Shown here: in pieces, positions 4,578 through 10,209 of the stretch
Layout of the letters: each line of letters starts with the position of its first letter
Numbering within the stretch: the first letter of the stretch is position 1
Virus record (IMG/VR): IMGVR_UViG_3300025120_000464
Span: 1-26,218 of that record
Direction: 5' to 3' (one strand)
Length of the DNA: 26,218 bases
DNA from: a virus
Notes under the pieces: model-generated
Databases searched by the model: none
What the model saw: only the letters and a program-made list of their open reading frames with translations
Told to the model about the DNA's origin: nothing
Made by a program: the position numbers and the translations under genes

Positions 4578-4849
4578 TATTAGCAAAAATTAAAGAACGA
4601 AGTGGAGAGTATGAGTATGAGCATTATTGTTGGTACCAAACAGTAAGCAAGGAAGATTATAAAAATGGAAAACTAAACGAAAGGCATGTGCTATCAGATT
4701 TTTTTAGTAATGAAAGAATTGATGATGAATATGATAAAACTAATAAGGGGTACTGGCTTGATTCAATTGCAATAGTATGGGTCGAATGGGTTAAAGAAAT
4801 AACAGAAGATGAACTAACAACGCTGAAGAAGTTTCGGGTTGTTTATTAG
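4574..4849 (+). CDS. Early protein of unknown function, tryptophan- and tyrosine-rich
   Basis: A 91-residue protein coupled to the preceding gene by an ATGA overlap. It is rich in glutamate, tyrosine and tryptophan (EYEYEHYCWYQ near the start; GYWLDSIAIVWVEWVKEI near residues 59-76). The second segment could be a strand pair or an amphipathic helix rather than a true membrane span, because charged residues interrupt it. I do not recognise a family. It sits in the block of small early genes between ribozymes HH2 and HH3. Confidence 0.6.
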   Translation: MILAKIKERSGEYEYEHYCWYQTVSKEDYKNGKLNERHVLSDFFSNERIDDEYDKTNKGYWLDSIAIVWVEWVKEITEDELTTLKKFRVVY

Positions 4850-4860
4850 GAGGATAACAA

Positions 4861-4929
4861 ATGACAGTAGTAGTATGGGATGCTATCGCAGAGTTAAGGG
4901 CTCAATACAGTAGATACGACCTAACCTAG
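4861..4929 (+). CDS. Possible 22-residue leader peptide before ribozyme HH3
   Basis: A very short frame starting at ATG 4861 behind a strong AGGAGGATAACA ribosome binding site. The peptide (MTVVVWDAIAELRAQY followed by SRYDLT) looks like a short amphipathic helix. Its TAG stop (4927-4929) ends on the first base of HH3 stem I, the same arrangement as at HH2. The strong start signal argues that it is translated. It could be a functional peptide, or a way to bring ribosomes up to the ribozyme and so affect its folding. Confidence 0.45.
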   Translation: MTVVVWDAIAELRAQYSRYDLT

Positions 4930-4978
4930 TTATACTGATGAGGATTCTATATCCGAAACGCCGTGAGGCGTCTATAAC
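4929..4978 (+). ncRNA. Minimal type I hammerhead ribozyme (HH3)
   Basis: Stem I is GTTATA (4929-4934) with TATAAC (4973-4978). The core CTGATGA is at 4935-4941. Stem II is GGAT/ATCC with a TCTAT loop (4942-4954), and GAAA is at 4955-4958. Stem III is ACGCC/GGCGT closed by GTGA (4958-4971). C4972 precedes the predicted cut, between 4972 and 4973. Stem I differs from HH1 and HH2 on both strands yet remains perfectly paired, which is strong evidence that the fold is under selection. The 3' product keeps the AGAGGAAA ribosome binding site of the gene at 4995. Confidence 0.93.
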
Positions 4979-4994
4979 AACAAGAGGAAAACAA

Positions 4995-5204
4995 ATGGAT
5001 AAAGATAAAGAACAGTGTAGTTATTCCAATGGAATAATGACAGACAAAAAGTTTATAGAAGAAGTCTTTGAGATTGCGTGTGGTGATGGAGCAAGATGCG
5101 TGAAGTGGGCAACAGGACAACCAAGAGAGTTTACTAAAGAAGAAGTATTGGAAAGGCTAATGGAGTTTAGCGACAATGCTTTGAAGTGGGAAGAAGGAGA
5201 ATAG
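4995..5204 (+). CDS. Small acidic early protein of unknown function
   Basis: A 69-residue protein starting at ATG 4995 behind AAGAGGAAAAC, directly downstream of HH3. The frame extends upstream through the ribozyme, but translation from there is unlikely. The N terminus is charged (DKDKEQCSYSN), followed by a helical body (KKFIEEVFEIACGDG, then FTKEEVLERLMEFSDNALKWEEG). Three cysteines are present without a zinc-binding spacing. No family recognised. HH3 cleavage would give this gene its own 22-nt leader. Confidence 0.65.
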   Translation: MDKDKEQCSYSNGIMTDKKFIEEVFEIACGDGARCVKWATGQPREFTKEEVLERLMEFSDNALKWEEGE

Positions 5205-5206
5205 AG

Positions 5207-5446
5207 ATGAGTAAAACAATAAAATATGAATATGAAGTGAGTGATTCATCTGTTGATGTTAGGTCATGGACTATTGAAAGTGATAGACAGCTAACAGAAG
5301 GTGAAGTGGCAGAGATACATGAAAATGCAAACATGGATGATGAAGGAAAAGAGCAACAATATTCAGAAGACATTACAGTAACTTATAACGGCACAGAATA
5401 TGGAGATGACGCACAACCACGACTTGAAGGAAATTTTAAAAGATGA
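5207..5446 (+). CDS. Small very acidic early protein of unknown function
   Basis: A 79-residue protein. I take ATG 5207, three bases after the upstream stop and behind GAAGGAGAATAG; the frame also opens at 5186 inside the upstream gene. The composition is strongly acidic with alternating hydrophobic and polar residues (TIKYEYEVSDSSVDVRSWTIES), suggesting a small beta-rich domain, then a helical segment and a second strand-like part (SEDITVTYNGTEYG). Its acidity would suit a DNA or protein mimic, but no family is recognised. Its stop overlaps the next start by four bases (ATGA). Confidence 0.64.
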   Translation: MSKTIKYEYEVSDSSVDVRSWTIESDRQLTEGEVAEIHENANMDDEGKEQQYSEDITVTYNGTEYGDDAQPRLEGNFKR

Positions 5447-5586
5447 GTAAGTTTATTAAAGAAGAGTGGTCGCCATTAAGACAAGCGTTGAGTGAACTTG
5501 ATGCAGAGTTAGATGGAGTAGTAACTTCTGAGATACAAGAATGTATTGACGCAGTGTGGGACGAGTTAGATAAGATAGAAGAATAA
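5443..5586 (+). CDS. Small acidic helical protein of unknown function
   Basis: A 47-residue protein from ATG 5443, coupled by an ATGA overlap to the gene before it, with GAAGGAAATTTTAAAAG as a distant ribosome binding site. Nearly the whole chain is predicted to be helical and acidic (WSPLRQALSELDAELDGVV, then EIQECIDAVWDELDKIEE), with a heptad-like pattern of leucine and isoleucine that suggests a coiled coil or helical hairpin. It is the last of the small early genes before the replication module. Function unknown. Confidence 0.55.
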   Translation: MSKFIKEEWSPLRQALSELDAELDGVVTSEIQECIDAVWDELDKIEE

Positions 5587-5644
5587 AATAAATTAGTAAA
5601 ACATAATTAGATATGTTACGCTAAAGGAGTAATGTGGTACAAAT

Positions 5645-6115
5645 ATGAAATGGTTTAAACACAAGAGTGATAGCCACCAGTCATCAAGATTAAGAATGGC
5701 TAGTGGCGACAACTTCCTGCAAGGCTACGGATTCTACTTCTGTATAGTAGAAATGGTAGCCATGCGTGTTGAAGATGTAGACAAACCGACAGTAGTTTTC
5801 CAAACAAGTTATCTTAAAGCCATGTTAGGTGGCATTAATGCAAGGACTTTGACAAAACTATTGGCAAACTTTGAGGATAGTGGACTGATACTGAGTAAGA
5901 ACTTTGATAAAAGTATTGAAATCACAGTGCCTAAACTCAAGGAAATACAAGACAATTATACAAGAGCAGTGCGAAGTAACTACGGAGAGACTGATAAGAA
6001 TGTACGTCCTAGAATAGATAAGAATAGAATAGATAATAATATAAAAGAAAAGATTAGTGTTGCTGATAATGAAGCAGAGAGAATTAAATTATTAGGAGGT
6101 AGTGATGAAGTATAA
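5645..6115 (+). CDS. DUF4373/DnaD-like replication initiation protein
   Basis: A 156-residue protein whose N terminus (MKWFKHKSDSHQSSRLRMA, then GYGFYFCIVEMVA) matches the opening of the DUF4373 (Lin1244/Lin1753-like) domain found in phage replication initiators and DnaD-like proteins: a tryptophan-phenylalanine-lysine-histidine start, then a G-(Y/L)-Y-(F/W) helix. Residues 1-110 would form a winged-helix DNA-binding domain. The C-terminal part is polar and basic (VRPRIDKNRIDNN) and ends in an acidic tail, a usual place for a helicase-loading contact. The start is preceded by AAAGGAGTAATG. It is the first gene of the replication module, upstream of a helicase-loader candidate, and fits origin recognition. 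Confidence 0.75.
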   Translation: MKWFKHKSDSHQSSRLRMASGDNFLQGYGFYFCIVEMVAMRVEDVDKPTVVFQTSYLKAMLGGINARTLTKLLANFEDSGLILSKNFDKSIEITVPKLKEIQDNYTRAVRSNYGETDKNVRPRIDKNRIDNNIKEKISVADNEAERIKLLGGSDEV

Positions 6116-6302
6116 CCCAATGACAGACTTTGTATGTTATGCGAGGGCTAAATATGGTGATGAGATAACAACTTGTTATAAACTCACAGCAGATGAGGGT
6201 GAACCACACCCTTGTTCATGTCATGAGGACAGATTAATAACAGGTAAATCTGAGACAGGGTGTACGCCTTCGGAACAAACCATATTTGATAGGAGGAAGT
6301 AG
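6105..6302 (+). CDS. Small cysteine-containing protein of unknown function
   Basis: A 65-residue protein from ATG 6105 with a strong AGGAGG five bases upstream; a GTG at 6102 is less well spaced. It contains four cysteines and a histidine in its middle (residues about 10-50, including HPCSCHEDR and ETGCTP), which could bind a metal, though the spacing fits no zinc-finger class that I know. Its start lies inside the initiator-like gene, and its stop overlaps the next start by one base. It is presumably a replication accessory factor by position only. Confidence 0.6.
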   Translation: MKYNPMTDFVCYARAKYGDEITTCYKLTADEGEPHPCSCHEDRLITGKSETGCTPSEQTIFDRRK

Positions 6303-6748
6303 TGTTATCTGATAAAGATATAGGTAACTTCTTTGTGATGATGCACTCAATGTTCGGTCATAAGTTTAAGTCGTCATACGGTAGTGCTGTTGATAGCAAG
6401 GGTAGTATCACAATGACGGCTAAGATATGGAAGAAGACATTGAATGGTATACCACATATCAAAGATGTTATGGGTGATTTGTTTCACCCTGACTCACCAC
6501 TTATGGAGGGTAAGGACTGGTGTCCTGACTTGAGAGAGGTGGTTCAGGTATGTAAGAAGTTATCTGATAAGAAGATAAAAAGTCTAGCTCACTTGAAAGA
6601 GATAGAAGACTTTAAGAAGCTAGGCAACAAACCAAGAGACCCACTGGAACACAGACCCAGTAAAATATTGACAGACTTTATGGACAACGTAGACAAAAAG
6701 AAACTAAACAACACACGCAGAGGTAAGTATGAAAAAGAAAGTAAATAA
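6302..6748 (+). CDS. Lambda P-like replicative helicase loader (probable)
   Basis: A 148-residue protein from GTG 6302, with AGGAGGAAG directly upstream. It resembles short helicase loaders of phages (lambda P and related): a helical N terminus (residues 1-20, with FVMMHSMFG), a conserved tryptophan-leucine-G-I region (KIWKKTLNGIPHIKDV, 41-56), and a W-x-P-x-x-x-E-(V/F)-x-x-x-C segment (W73, P75, C84) like the WPPSLPEFxxxC of that family. Such proteins deliver the host DnaB helicase to the phage origin. The gene lies directly after the initiator candidate, the usual order for an O/P-type pair. Family assignment is by pattern and moderate. Confidence 0.55.
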   Translation: MLSDKDIGNFFVMMHSMFGHKFKSSYGSAVDSKGSITMTAKIWKKTLNGIPHIKDVMGDLFHPDSPLMEGKDWCPDLREVVQVCKKLSDKKIKSLAHLKEIEDFKKLGNKPRDPLEHRPSKILTDFMDNVDKKKLNNTRRGKYEKESK

Positions 6749-6959
6749 AACAGAGGAAGTATTAAAGTACCTGAAGAAGAAAGGGGAGATAGATACATGG
6801 ACAGCTATTACAAAGTTCAGAGCAACTAGGTTGTCAGCTATTATCTTTAACCTTAAAGCTAAAGGCTACAAGATAACAACTAGAGATGAGAAAGACAGTG
6901 AGACTGGAGCAAGGTATGTTACATACATGCTTGAATATAATATAGGGGGTAGGAAATGA
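6729..6959 (+). CDS. Helix-turn-helix (HTH_39-like) protein
   Basis: A 76-residue basic protein starting within the preceding gene (20-base overlap) behind GAGGTAAGT. Residues about 8-50 have the winged-helix pattern of the small HTH_39-type phage domain: helix EEVLKYLKKKG, then IDTWTAITKFRATRLSAIIFNLKAKGYKI, where the last helix and GY mark recognition helix and wing. The C-terminal part (VTYMLEYNIGGRK) would complete the wing. It probably binds DNA as a regulator or replication accessory protein. Its stop overlaps the next start (ATGA). Confidence 0.7.
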   Translation: MKKKVNKTEEVLKYLKKKGEIDTWTAITKFRATRLSAIIFNLKAKGYKITTRDEKDSETGARYVTYMLEYNIGGRK

Positions 6960-7255
6960 AAGTAACTTACGATGAACACGGTGATACTAAAACGGAGGAC
7001 ATTGATATGCACGGAGATATAATAAAACCTGATGAGCAGGGCATGGAAGAAGAAAACCAACAAGATGTTACGCCTGAGATGATTGCCTTTAGCAAGGCTA
7101 ATGCTCAGATTATAAACAACTATGAGTTTGTAAATTCCATTGATAAATTCTTACCACATTGTAAGGACGGTACGGTTTATCATAAGCTGTTAGAGATTAA
7201 GCAAGGTATACAAGTTGATACTCAGTACCTTGAAGAACAGGCACAAAATTTATAG
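6956..7255 (+). CDS. Early protein of unknown function
   Basis: A 99-residue protein coupled to the HTH gene by an ATGA overlap and preceded by GGGGGTAGG. The N-terminal 40 residues are acidic and low in complexity (TKTEDIDMHGD, DEQGMEEENQQD) and probably disordered. The C-terminal 60 residues look like three helices (TPEMIAFSKANAQIINNYEFV, then YHKLLEIKQGIQVD). No family recognised. By position it belongs to the replication and recombination module. Confidence 0.62.
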   Translation: MKVTYDEHGDTKTEDIDMHGDIIKPDEQGMEEENQQDVTPEMIAFSKANAQIINNYEFVNSIDKFLPHCKDGTVYHKLLEIKQGIQVDTQYLEEQAQNL

Positions 7256-7275
7256 CTAAGAAACCCACAGTTGCT

Positions 7276-7533
7276 ATGCGTAAACACTACCAAGATGTGG
7301 TGTCGGTAGGCTGTATCGTCTGCCGACTTCACTACGGTATACGTAGCGACCCATGTGTGCATCATCTTTTAAGTGGGGCAGGTATGGGGCAACGTAGCAA
7401 ACAAGTAATCGGATTGTGTTGGGAACATCACCAAGGTAACACTGGTATACACCACAACACTAAGGTGTTCGAGGACAAGTTTGGTACTGAGGAGTATTTG
7501 TTAGGTGAAATGAATAAGTTAATAGACGAATGA
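7276..7533 (+). CDS. Ref-like (RecA-dependent) HNH nuclease, probable
   Basis: An 85-residue protein with the metal and catalytic pattern of the Ref/RecA-dependent nuclease type of HNH enzymes: C13 and C16 (CIVC), C27, paired histidines 29-30 (CVHHLL), the GAGMGQR segment (35-40), C48, HH 51-52 with GN (WEHHQGN), GIHH (57-60), and a FGTEEYLL end. Such phage nucleases cut DNA in a RecA-filament-dependent way or process recombination intermediates, which fits the ERF and exonuclease genes just downstream. No ribosome binding site precedes ATG 7276. The frame stays open upstream to 7234, and family members usually have about ten more N-terminal residues (here KKPTVAM precedes), so a rare start such as ATA 7252 is possible. 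Confidence 0.65.
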   Translation: MRKHYQDVVSVGCIVCRLHYGIRSDPCVHHLLSGAGMGQRSKQVIGLCWEHHQGNTGIHHNTKVFEDKFGTEEYLLGEMNKLIDE

Positions 7534-7536
7534 TGT

Positions 7537-7563
7537 TTGACTATTTATTTGTTTTACTATAAT
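7537..7563 (+). promoter_or_regulatory. Sigma70-like promoter for the recombination genes
   Basis: TTGACT (7537-7542) and a perfect TATAAT (7558-7563) are separated by 15 bases, or by 16 if the -35 box is read as TTTGAC. This is the best host-type promoter in the window and lies in the only sizeable gap (7534-7654) of the replication and recombination region. Transcription would start near 7570, giving a leader of about 85 nt before the ERF gene. The spacing is slightly short, so strength is uncertain. Confidence 0.65.
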
Positions 7564-7578
7564 ATAGTAGGAAATAAC

Positions 7579-7652
7579 CCTTCCGTGGTGGGAGGATTCA
7601 CGAGTAGACAGACCATAAGCTGTCTACTCACAATCAAAGTAACGGAGGTTAC
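7579..7652 (+). promoter_or_regulatory. Structured leader with sequestered ribosome binding site
   Basis: Three hairpins can form in the ERF leader. The first is CCTTCC (7579-7584) with GGGAGG (7590-7595). The second is a perfect 10-bp stem (7602-7611 with 7620-7629) and an 8-nt loop. The third, GTAAC/GTTAC (7639-7643, 7648-7652), holds the ribosome binding site GGAG in its loop. CTTCCG (7580-7585) can also pair with the ribosome binding site CGGAGG (7643-7648). This would allow two exclusive states and therefore translational control. No U-tract follows the 10-bp stem, so it is not a classical terminator. No known riboswitch class is recognised. Confidence 0.5.
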
Positions 7653-7654
7653 AT

Positions 7655-8182
7655 ATGAGCAAACTATTAACAGCATTGAATGAGTTTCAAAAACTTAGCG
7701 TCAGTGCATCTAAAGGTGGTACTAACCCACACTTTAAATCGGAGTACAGCACATTGGAAAATGTGATTAGTGCAGTCAATCAAGGCAGTCAGTTTGGTCT
7801 TGTGTTTACACAAGAGGTAAACTTTACAGATGATATGCAAGTCTTTGTTGAAACCAGCATAAGACATATTGATACTGTTGAATCTATCAAATGTAAAGTA
7901 CCAGTCTTTTGCAAAGACATGACTAACCCACATCAACTAGGGTCAGGCATAACCTATGCAAAAAGATACGGACTACAATCTTTGTACGGTCTTCCTTCAG
8001 AAGATGATGACGGCAACAAAGCTGTCGGCAACAGTCCCAGTGGCAAAGCTGTCAATGATAAGCCAAAGAAAGTTGTAGACAATAAAGTTAATCAAGATAT
8101 AGGAGGAGACCTTAAGCAATTAGAAAAGAATCTAAAGCAGGGTAAACCTATGGGAGTAGAGGAACTTGGTCAAAGTATATAA
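7655..8182 (+). CDS. erf: ERF-family single-strand annealing protein
   Basis: A 175-residue protein of the ERF superfamily of phage recombinases, which anneal complementary single strands during DNA repair, recombination and genome concatemer formation. The diagnostic N-terminal part is clear: GGTNPHFKSEYSTLENVISA (residues about 21-40), then a (F/V)-G-L-V-x-T-Q-E segment, and a GSGITYAKRYGLQSLYGL region (about 96-115) followed by the acidic EDDDGNKA. The C-terminal third is low in complexity and basic, as usual. It begins at ATG 7655 behind GGAGG, under a sigma70-like promoter and structured leader. The exonuclease gene overlaps its end, giving an annealase/exonuclease pair like Red beta and exo. 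Confidence 0.9.
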   Translation: MSKLLTALNEFQKLSVSASKGGTNPHFKSEYSTLENVISAVNQGSQFGLVFTQEVNFTDDMQVFVETSIRHIDTVESIKCKVPVFCKDMTNPHQLGSGITYAKRYGLQSLYGLPSEDDDGNKAVGNSPSGKAVNDKPKKVVDNKVNQDIGGDLKQLEKNLKQGKPMGVEELGQSI

Positions 8183-8828
8183 CTTAAGAGCCAGTATGAT
8201 AGCAAGAGTAATAGGCATGGACGCTTATTGCTCTAGGCAAAATCACTTCGAGATACTGGTTGGTAATAAAGAAGACAAGCCTGTCAATGAAGAGTACGTG
8301 GCACACGGCAACGAGTGTGAGAAGTACGGCATAGCACAGGTAATGATAACAACAGGTGAGTTGGTTCGTAACTGTGGTACTGAGTTGTTAGGAGAGCAGG
8401 TAAACACGGTAAGACCTTTAGAAAGGTCAGATAATATAGACGTAAATTTATCTTGTACGCCTGACGGTTATGTAGGCTCAGACGGTGTAGTGGAAGTTAA
8501 AGCCCCTTACTTTGTTCAAGATGATTATGATAAATATATCACAAGGTATCTACCCCAAGTATATTTTCAACAGTATCTAACAGGGAGGAATCATACTTAC
8601 TTTTGTATCTATCAAATGGGTAACTCAAAAGTGTTTAACATTCCTTACAATAAAGATTATGTAGATAACTTTATGCTTCCAAAAGTATATGAGTTTTCTA
8701 GGTATCTTGTTAAAGGAGAGTTAGACAAAGACTTTAAGACCAAGAGAAATAGTAAGCAAGACTTTATATACAAAAGGGAGTGTCCTTACACAGAGATTAC
8801 TAACGTAAAGAAGGTGTCTAATGTTTAA
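8166..8828 (+). CDS. YqaJ-type (lambda exonuclease-like) recombination nuclease
   Basis: A 220-residue PD-(D/E)xK exonuclease that would resect double-stranded ends to give single strands for the ERF protein. Catalytic signatures are visible: HGNECEKYG with E50, the CTPDGYV segment with D100, the EVK triad E110-V-K112, and a QVYFQQYLTG motif near 131-140 typical of YqaJ. The start is TTG 8166, inside the ERF gene, behind GGAGTAGAGGAAC; an internal ATG at 8196 would remove part of the first helix (LRASMIARVIGMD), which the family needs. Length fits compact members. It is the partner of ERF by overlap and function. Confidence 0.85.
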   Translation: MVKVYNLRASMIARVIGMDAYCSRQNHFEILVGNKEDKPVNEEYVAHGNECEKYGIAQVMITTGELVRNCGTELLGEQVNTVRPLERSDNIDVNLSCTPDGYVGSDGVVEVKAPYFVQDDYDKYITRYLPQVYFQQYLTGRNHTYFCIYQMGNSKVFNIPYNKDYVDNFMLPKVYEFSRYLVKGELDKDFKTKRNSKQDFIYKRECPYTEITNVKKVSNV

Positions 8829-9177
8829 GCTACCTCAATTAGAATTAGAACAAGCCTTAGACTACCACGCTAAACTGGTAGAACTTAGGGCGAAGGCTAC
8901 TGGTGATGTATATAAATACACAAAGAAAAGAGAGGTTGCTTTCTCTTTGGCTCTAATTAATACGGCTGAATTAAAAGCAACGCAACCTATGAGAGATGCA
9001 ATAGCAAACACAGACGAAGATGTTATTAAATATAACGACATGATTGCTGATGCAAAACAATCCGAGTCATTATCGACTGGGAAAATTAATAATTTAGAAC
9101 ACAAGCTCAGACTCTTTCAAACTGTAAGTGCAAATGAAAGAAGAGAGAAGGGGTTCTATCAACAGAACGGAGATTAG
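8821..9177 (+). CDS. Helical early protein of unknown function
   Basis: A 118-residue protein starting at ATG 8821 inside the end of the exonuclease gene, behind AAGAAGGTG. It is predicted to be almost entirely helical: a long first helix (LEQALDYHAKLVELRAKATGD), a basic turn, and two further helices rich in glutamate, lysine and alanine, suggesting a coiled coil. No family recognised. Overlap with the exonuclease gene suggests an accessory of the recombination module. Confidence 0.66.
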   Translation: MFKLPQLELEQALDYHAKLVELRAKATGDVYKYTKKREVAFSLALINTAELKATQPMRDAIANTDEDVIKYNDMIADAKQSESLSTGKINNLEHKLRLFQTVSANERREKGFYQQNGD

Positions 9178-9178
9178 T

Positions 9179-9541
9179 ATGAGAATATTTATGGTATGGG
9201 CAGATGAAAACAAAAAAGGTGTGCTTGATGTTGCCATGTCAAGCAGAAGGGAAAGGAGATTGAATCATAAACTTTCTGAAAGTCATCAGGTTGGAGATGG
9301 TTTATCAGTTCACAATAATATGGAAGCAATAAATGATTTCTGTAAACATTATCATTCTGTCCTTGAGAACCAAGGTCGTATTGATGAAGATACAGCAGAA
9401 GGAAAGCCAGTAGAAGGATTGATAGATGAGTTAATAGGTACATTAGATAGTGAAACAATGAGTACGCTAGATACATTAGACCCTACCAGTCAAAAATATA
9501 TACAGGTAACATTAGTTCCTGATATAAACAAAATGCACTAA
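9179..9541 (+). CDS. Early protein of unknown function
   Basis: A 120-residue protein. I take ATG 9179 with ACGGAGATT upstream, one base after the previous stop; the longer frame from 9128 lies inside the upstream gene and has no better signal. The N terminus (MRIFMVWADENKKG) looks like a buried strand followed by a charged turn. A basic patch (SSRRERRLNHKL) and an acidic C-terminal half (EDTAEGKPVEGLIDELIGTLDSE) follow. I do not recognise it. Confidence 0.63.
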   Translation: MRIFMVWADENKKGVLDVAMSSRRERRLNHKLSESHQVGDGLSVHNNMEAINDFCKHYHSVLENQGRIDEDTAEGKPVEGLIDELIGTLDSETMSTLDTLDPTSQKYIQVTLVPDINKMH

Positions 9542-9556
9542 CAAAAGGAGAAGACA

Positions 9557-9814
9557 ATGGACAAGATAACAATTAAATTATTTTTTAATGAAGTATACAA
9601 CGATGTTATATCGGTGTTATTTAAACAGATGAACATACACAAGGAGACCGAAGGTACTAACCCTAAACCTATAGGAAGTAACGCTAAGTTTACAGCGTAT
9701 GAAGACTTTGAGATTAAGAAAGGAGAGACTTATGACATCTCTTTATGGGGACAGTTTGATGAGGATAAAGGATATCAGTCAGCAAACATACAAATAAAAA
9801 AAGCAAAGGAGTAA
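9557..9814 (+). CDS. Small beta-rich early protein of unknown function
   Basis: An 85-residue protein behind AAAAGGAGAAGACA, an excellent ribosome binding site. Alternating hydrophobic residues suggest a beta-rich fold: KITIKLFFNEVY, then NAKFTAYEDFEIKKGETYDISLWG, then YQSANIQIKKAKE. The size and the position beside the recombination genes would suit a small nucleic-acid-binding (OB-like) protein, but no aromatic pattern proves that. Function unknown. Confidence 0.66.
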   Translation: MDKITIKLFFNEVYNDVISVLFKQMNIHKETEGTNPKPIGSNAKFTAYEDFEIKKGETYDISLWGQFDEDKGYQSANIQIKKAKE

Positions 9815-9817
9815 TCA

Positions 9818-10060
9818 ATGGCAAAGGATTGGAAAGCTAACTGGGACAGGTGGTACGGAAACCCTGAGAATCGTGCTAAGAAACGTGCATATTCTTTGAA
9901 GAGGTACAATGAAAAGAAAGAGTTTATCTTGGAGCAAAAGAAAAACAGAATTGCTAATCAAACGCCTGAAGAAACAGAGGATAGGCTTAGAAAAATGCGT
10001 GAGTATTCTAACCAAAGATATAAAGCAAAAACTATGAAGGAGTTAAAAGACAACGCATGA
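9818..10060 (+). CDS. Small basic, lysine/arginine-rich protein
   Basis: An 80-residue, strongly basic protein from ATG 9818 behind AAAGGAGTAATC, three bases after the previous stop. The opening (KDWKANWDRWYGNPENRAKKRAYSLKRYNEKK) resembles the N-terminal tail of phage HNH homing-type proteins, in which N-P-E-x-R-x-K-(K/R) repeats come before the nuclease domain, but no HNH core follows. It may be a stand-alone DNA-binding protein or a remnant of a longer nuclease. The rest is helical and charged (EETEDRLRKMREYSNQRY). Confidence 0.62.
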   Translation: MAKDWKANWDRWYGNPENRAKKRAYSLKRYNEKKEFILEQKKNRIANQTPEETEDRLRKMREYSNQRYKAKTMKELKDNA

Positions 10061-10209
10061 ACTGTTGGAACTGCAACACGGAACTAATATGGGGAGGAGA
10101 CCATGATGTTGAGGATAGCGAGGAATATTCTATGGTAACAAACCTATCATGCCCCAGCTGTGGTTCTTATGTAGAAGTTTATTATCCAAAGGAGGACTTA
10201 AATGAGTGA
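10057..10209 (+). CDS. Small zinc-ribbon protein
   Basis: A 50-residue protein from ATG 10057, overlapping the upstream stop by four bases and with GAAGGAG upstream. Two CxxC knuckles (C3-C6 and C32-C35, as CPSCG) separated by an acidic stretch form a clear zinc-ribbon pattern. The last part (SYVEVYYPKEDLNE) would be the closing beta strands. Such ribbons bind nucleic acid or protein partners; no specific partner can be named. Its end overlaps the next start (ATG 10202). Confidence 0.62.
   Translation: MNCWNCNTELIWGGDHDVEDSEEYSMVTNLSCPSCGSYVEVYYPKEDLNE

Noticed and set aside
7029-7055. CTGATGAG followed by a possible short stem in the gene at 6956, resembling a hammerhead.
   Set aside because: GAAA is not correctly placed after stem II, and no stem III or cleavage triplet follows. 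It is coding sequence.
7602-7629. The perfect 10-bp hairpin in the ERF leader as an intrinsic terminator.
   Set aside because: The sequence after it (ACAATCAAAG) has no U-run, so it is more likely a regulatory or spacing element.
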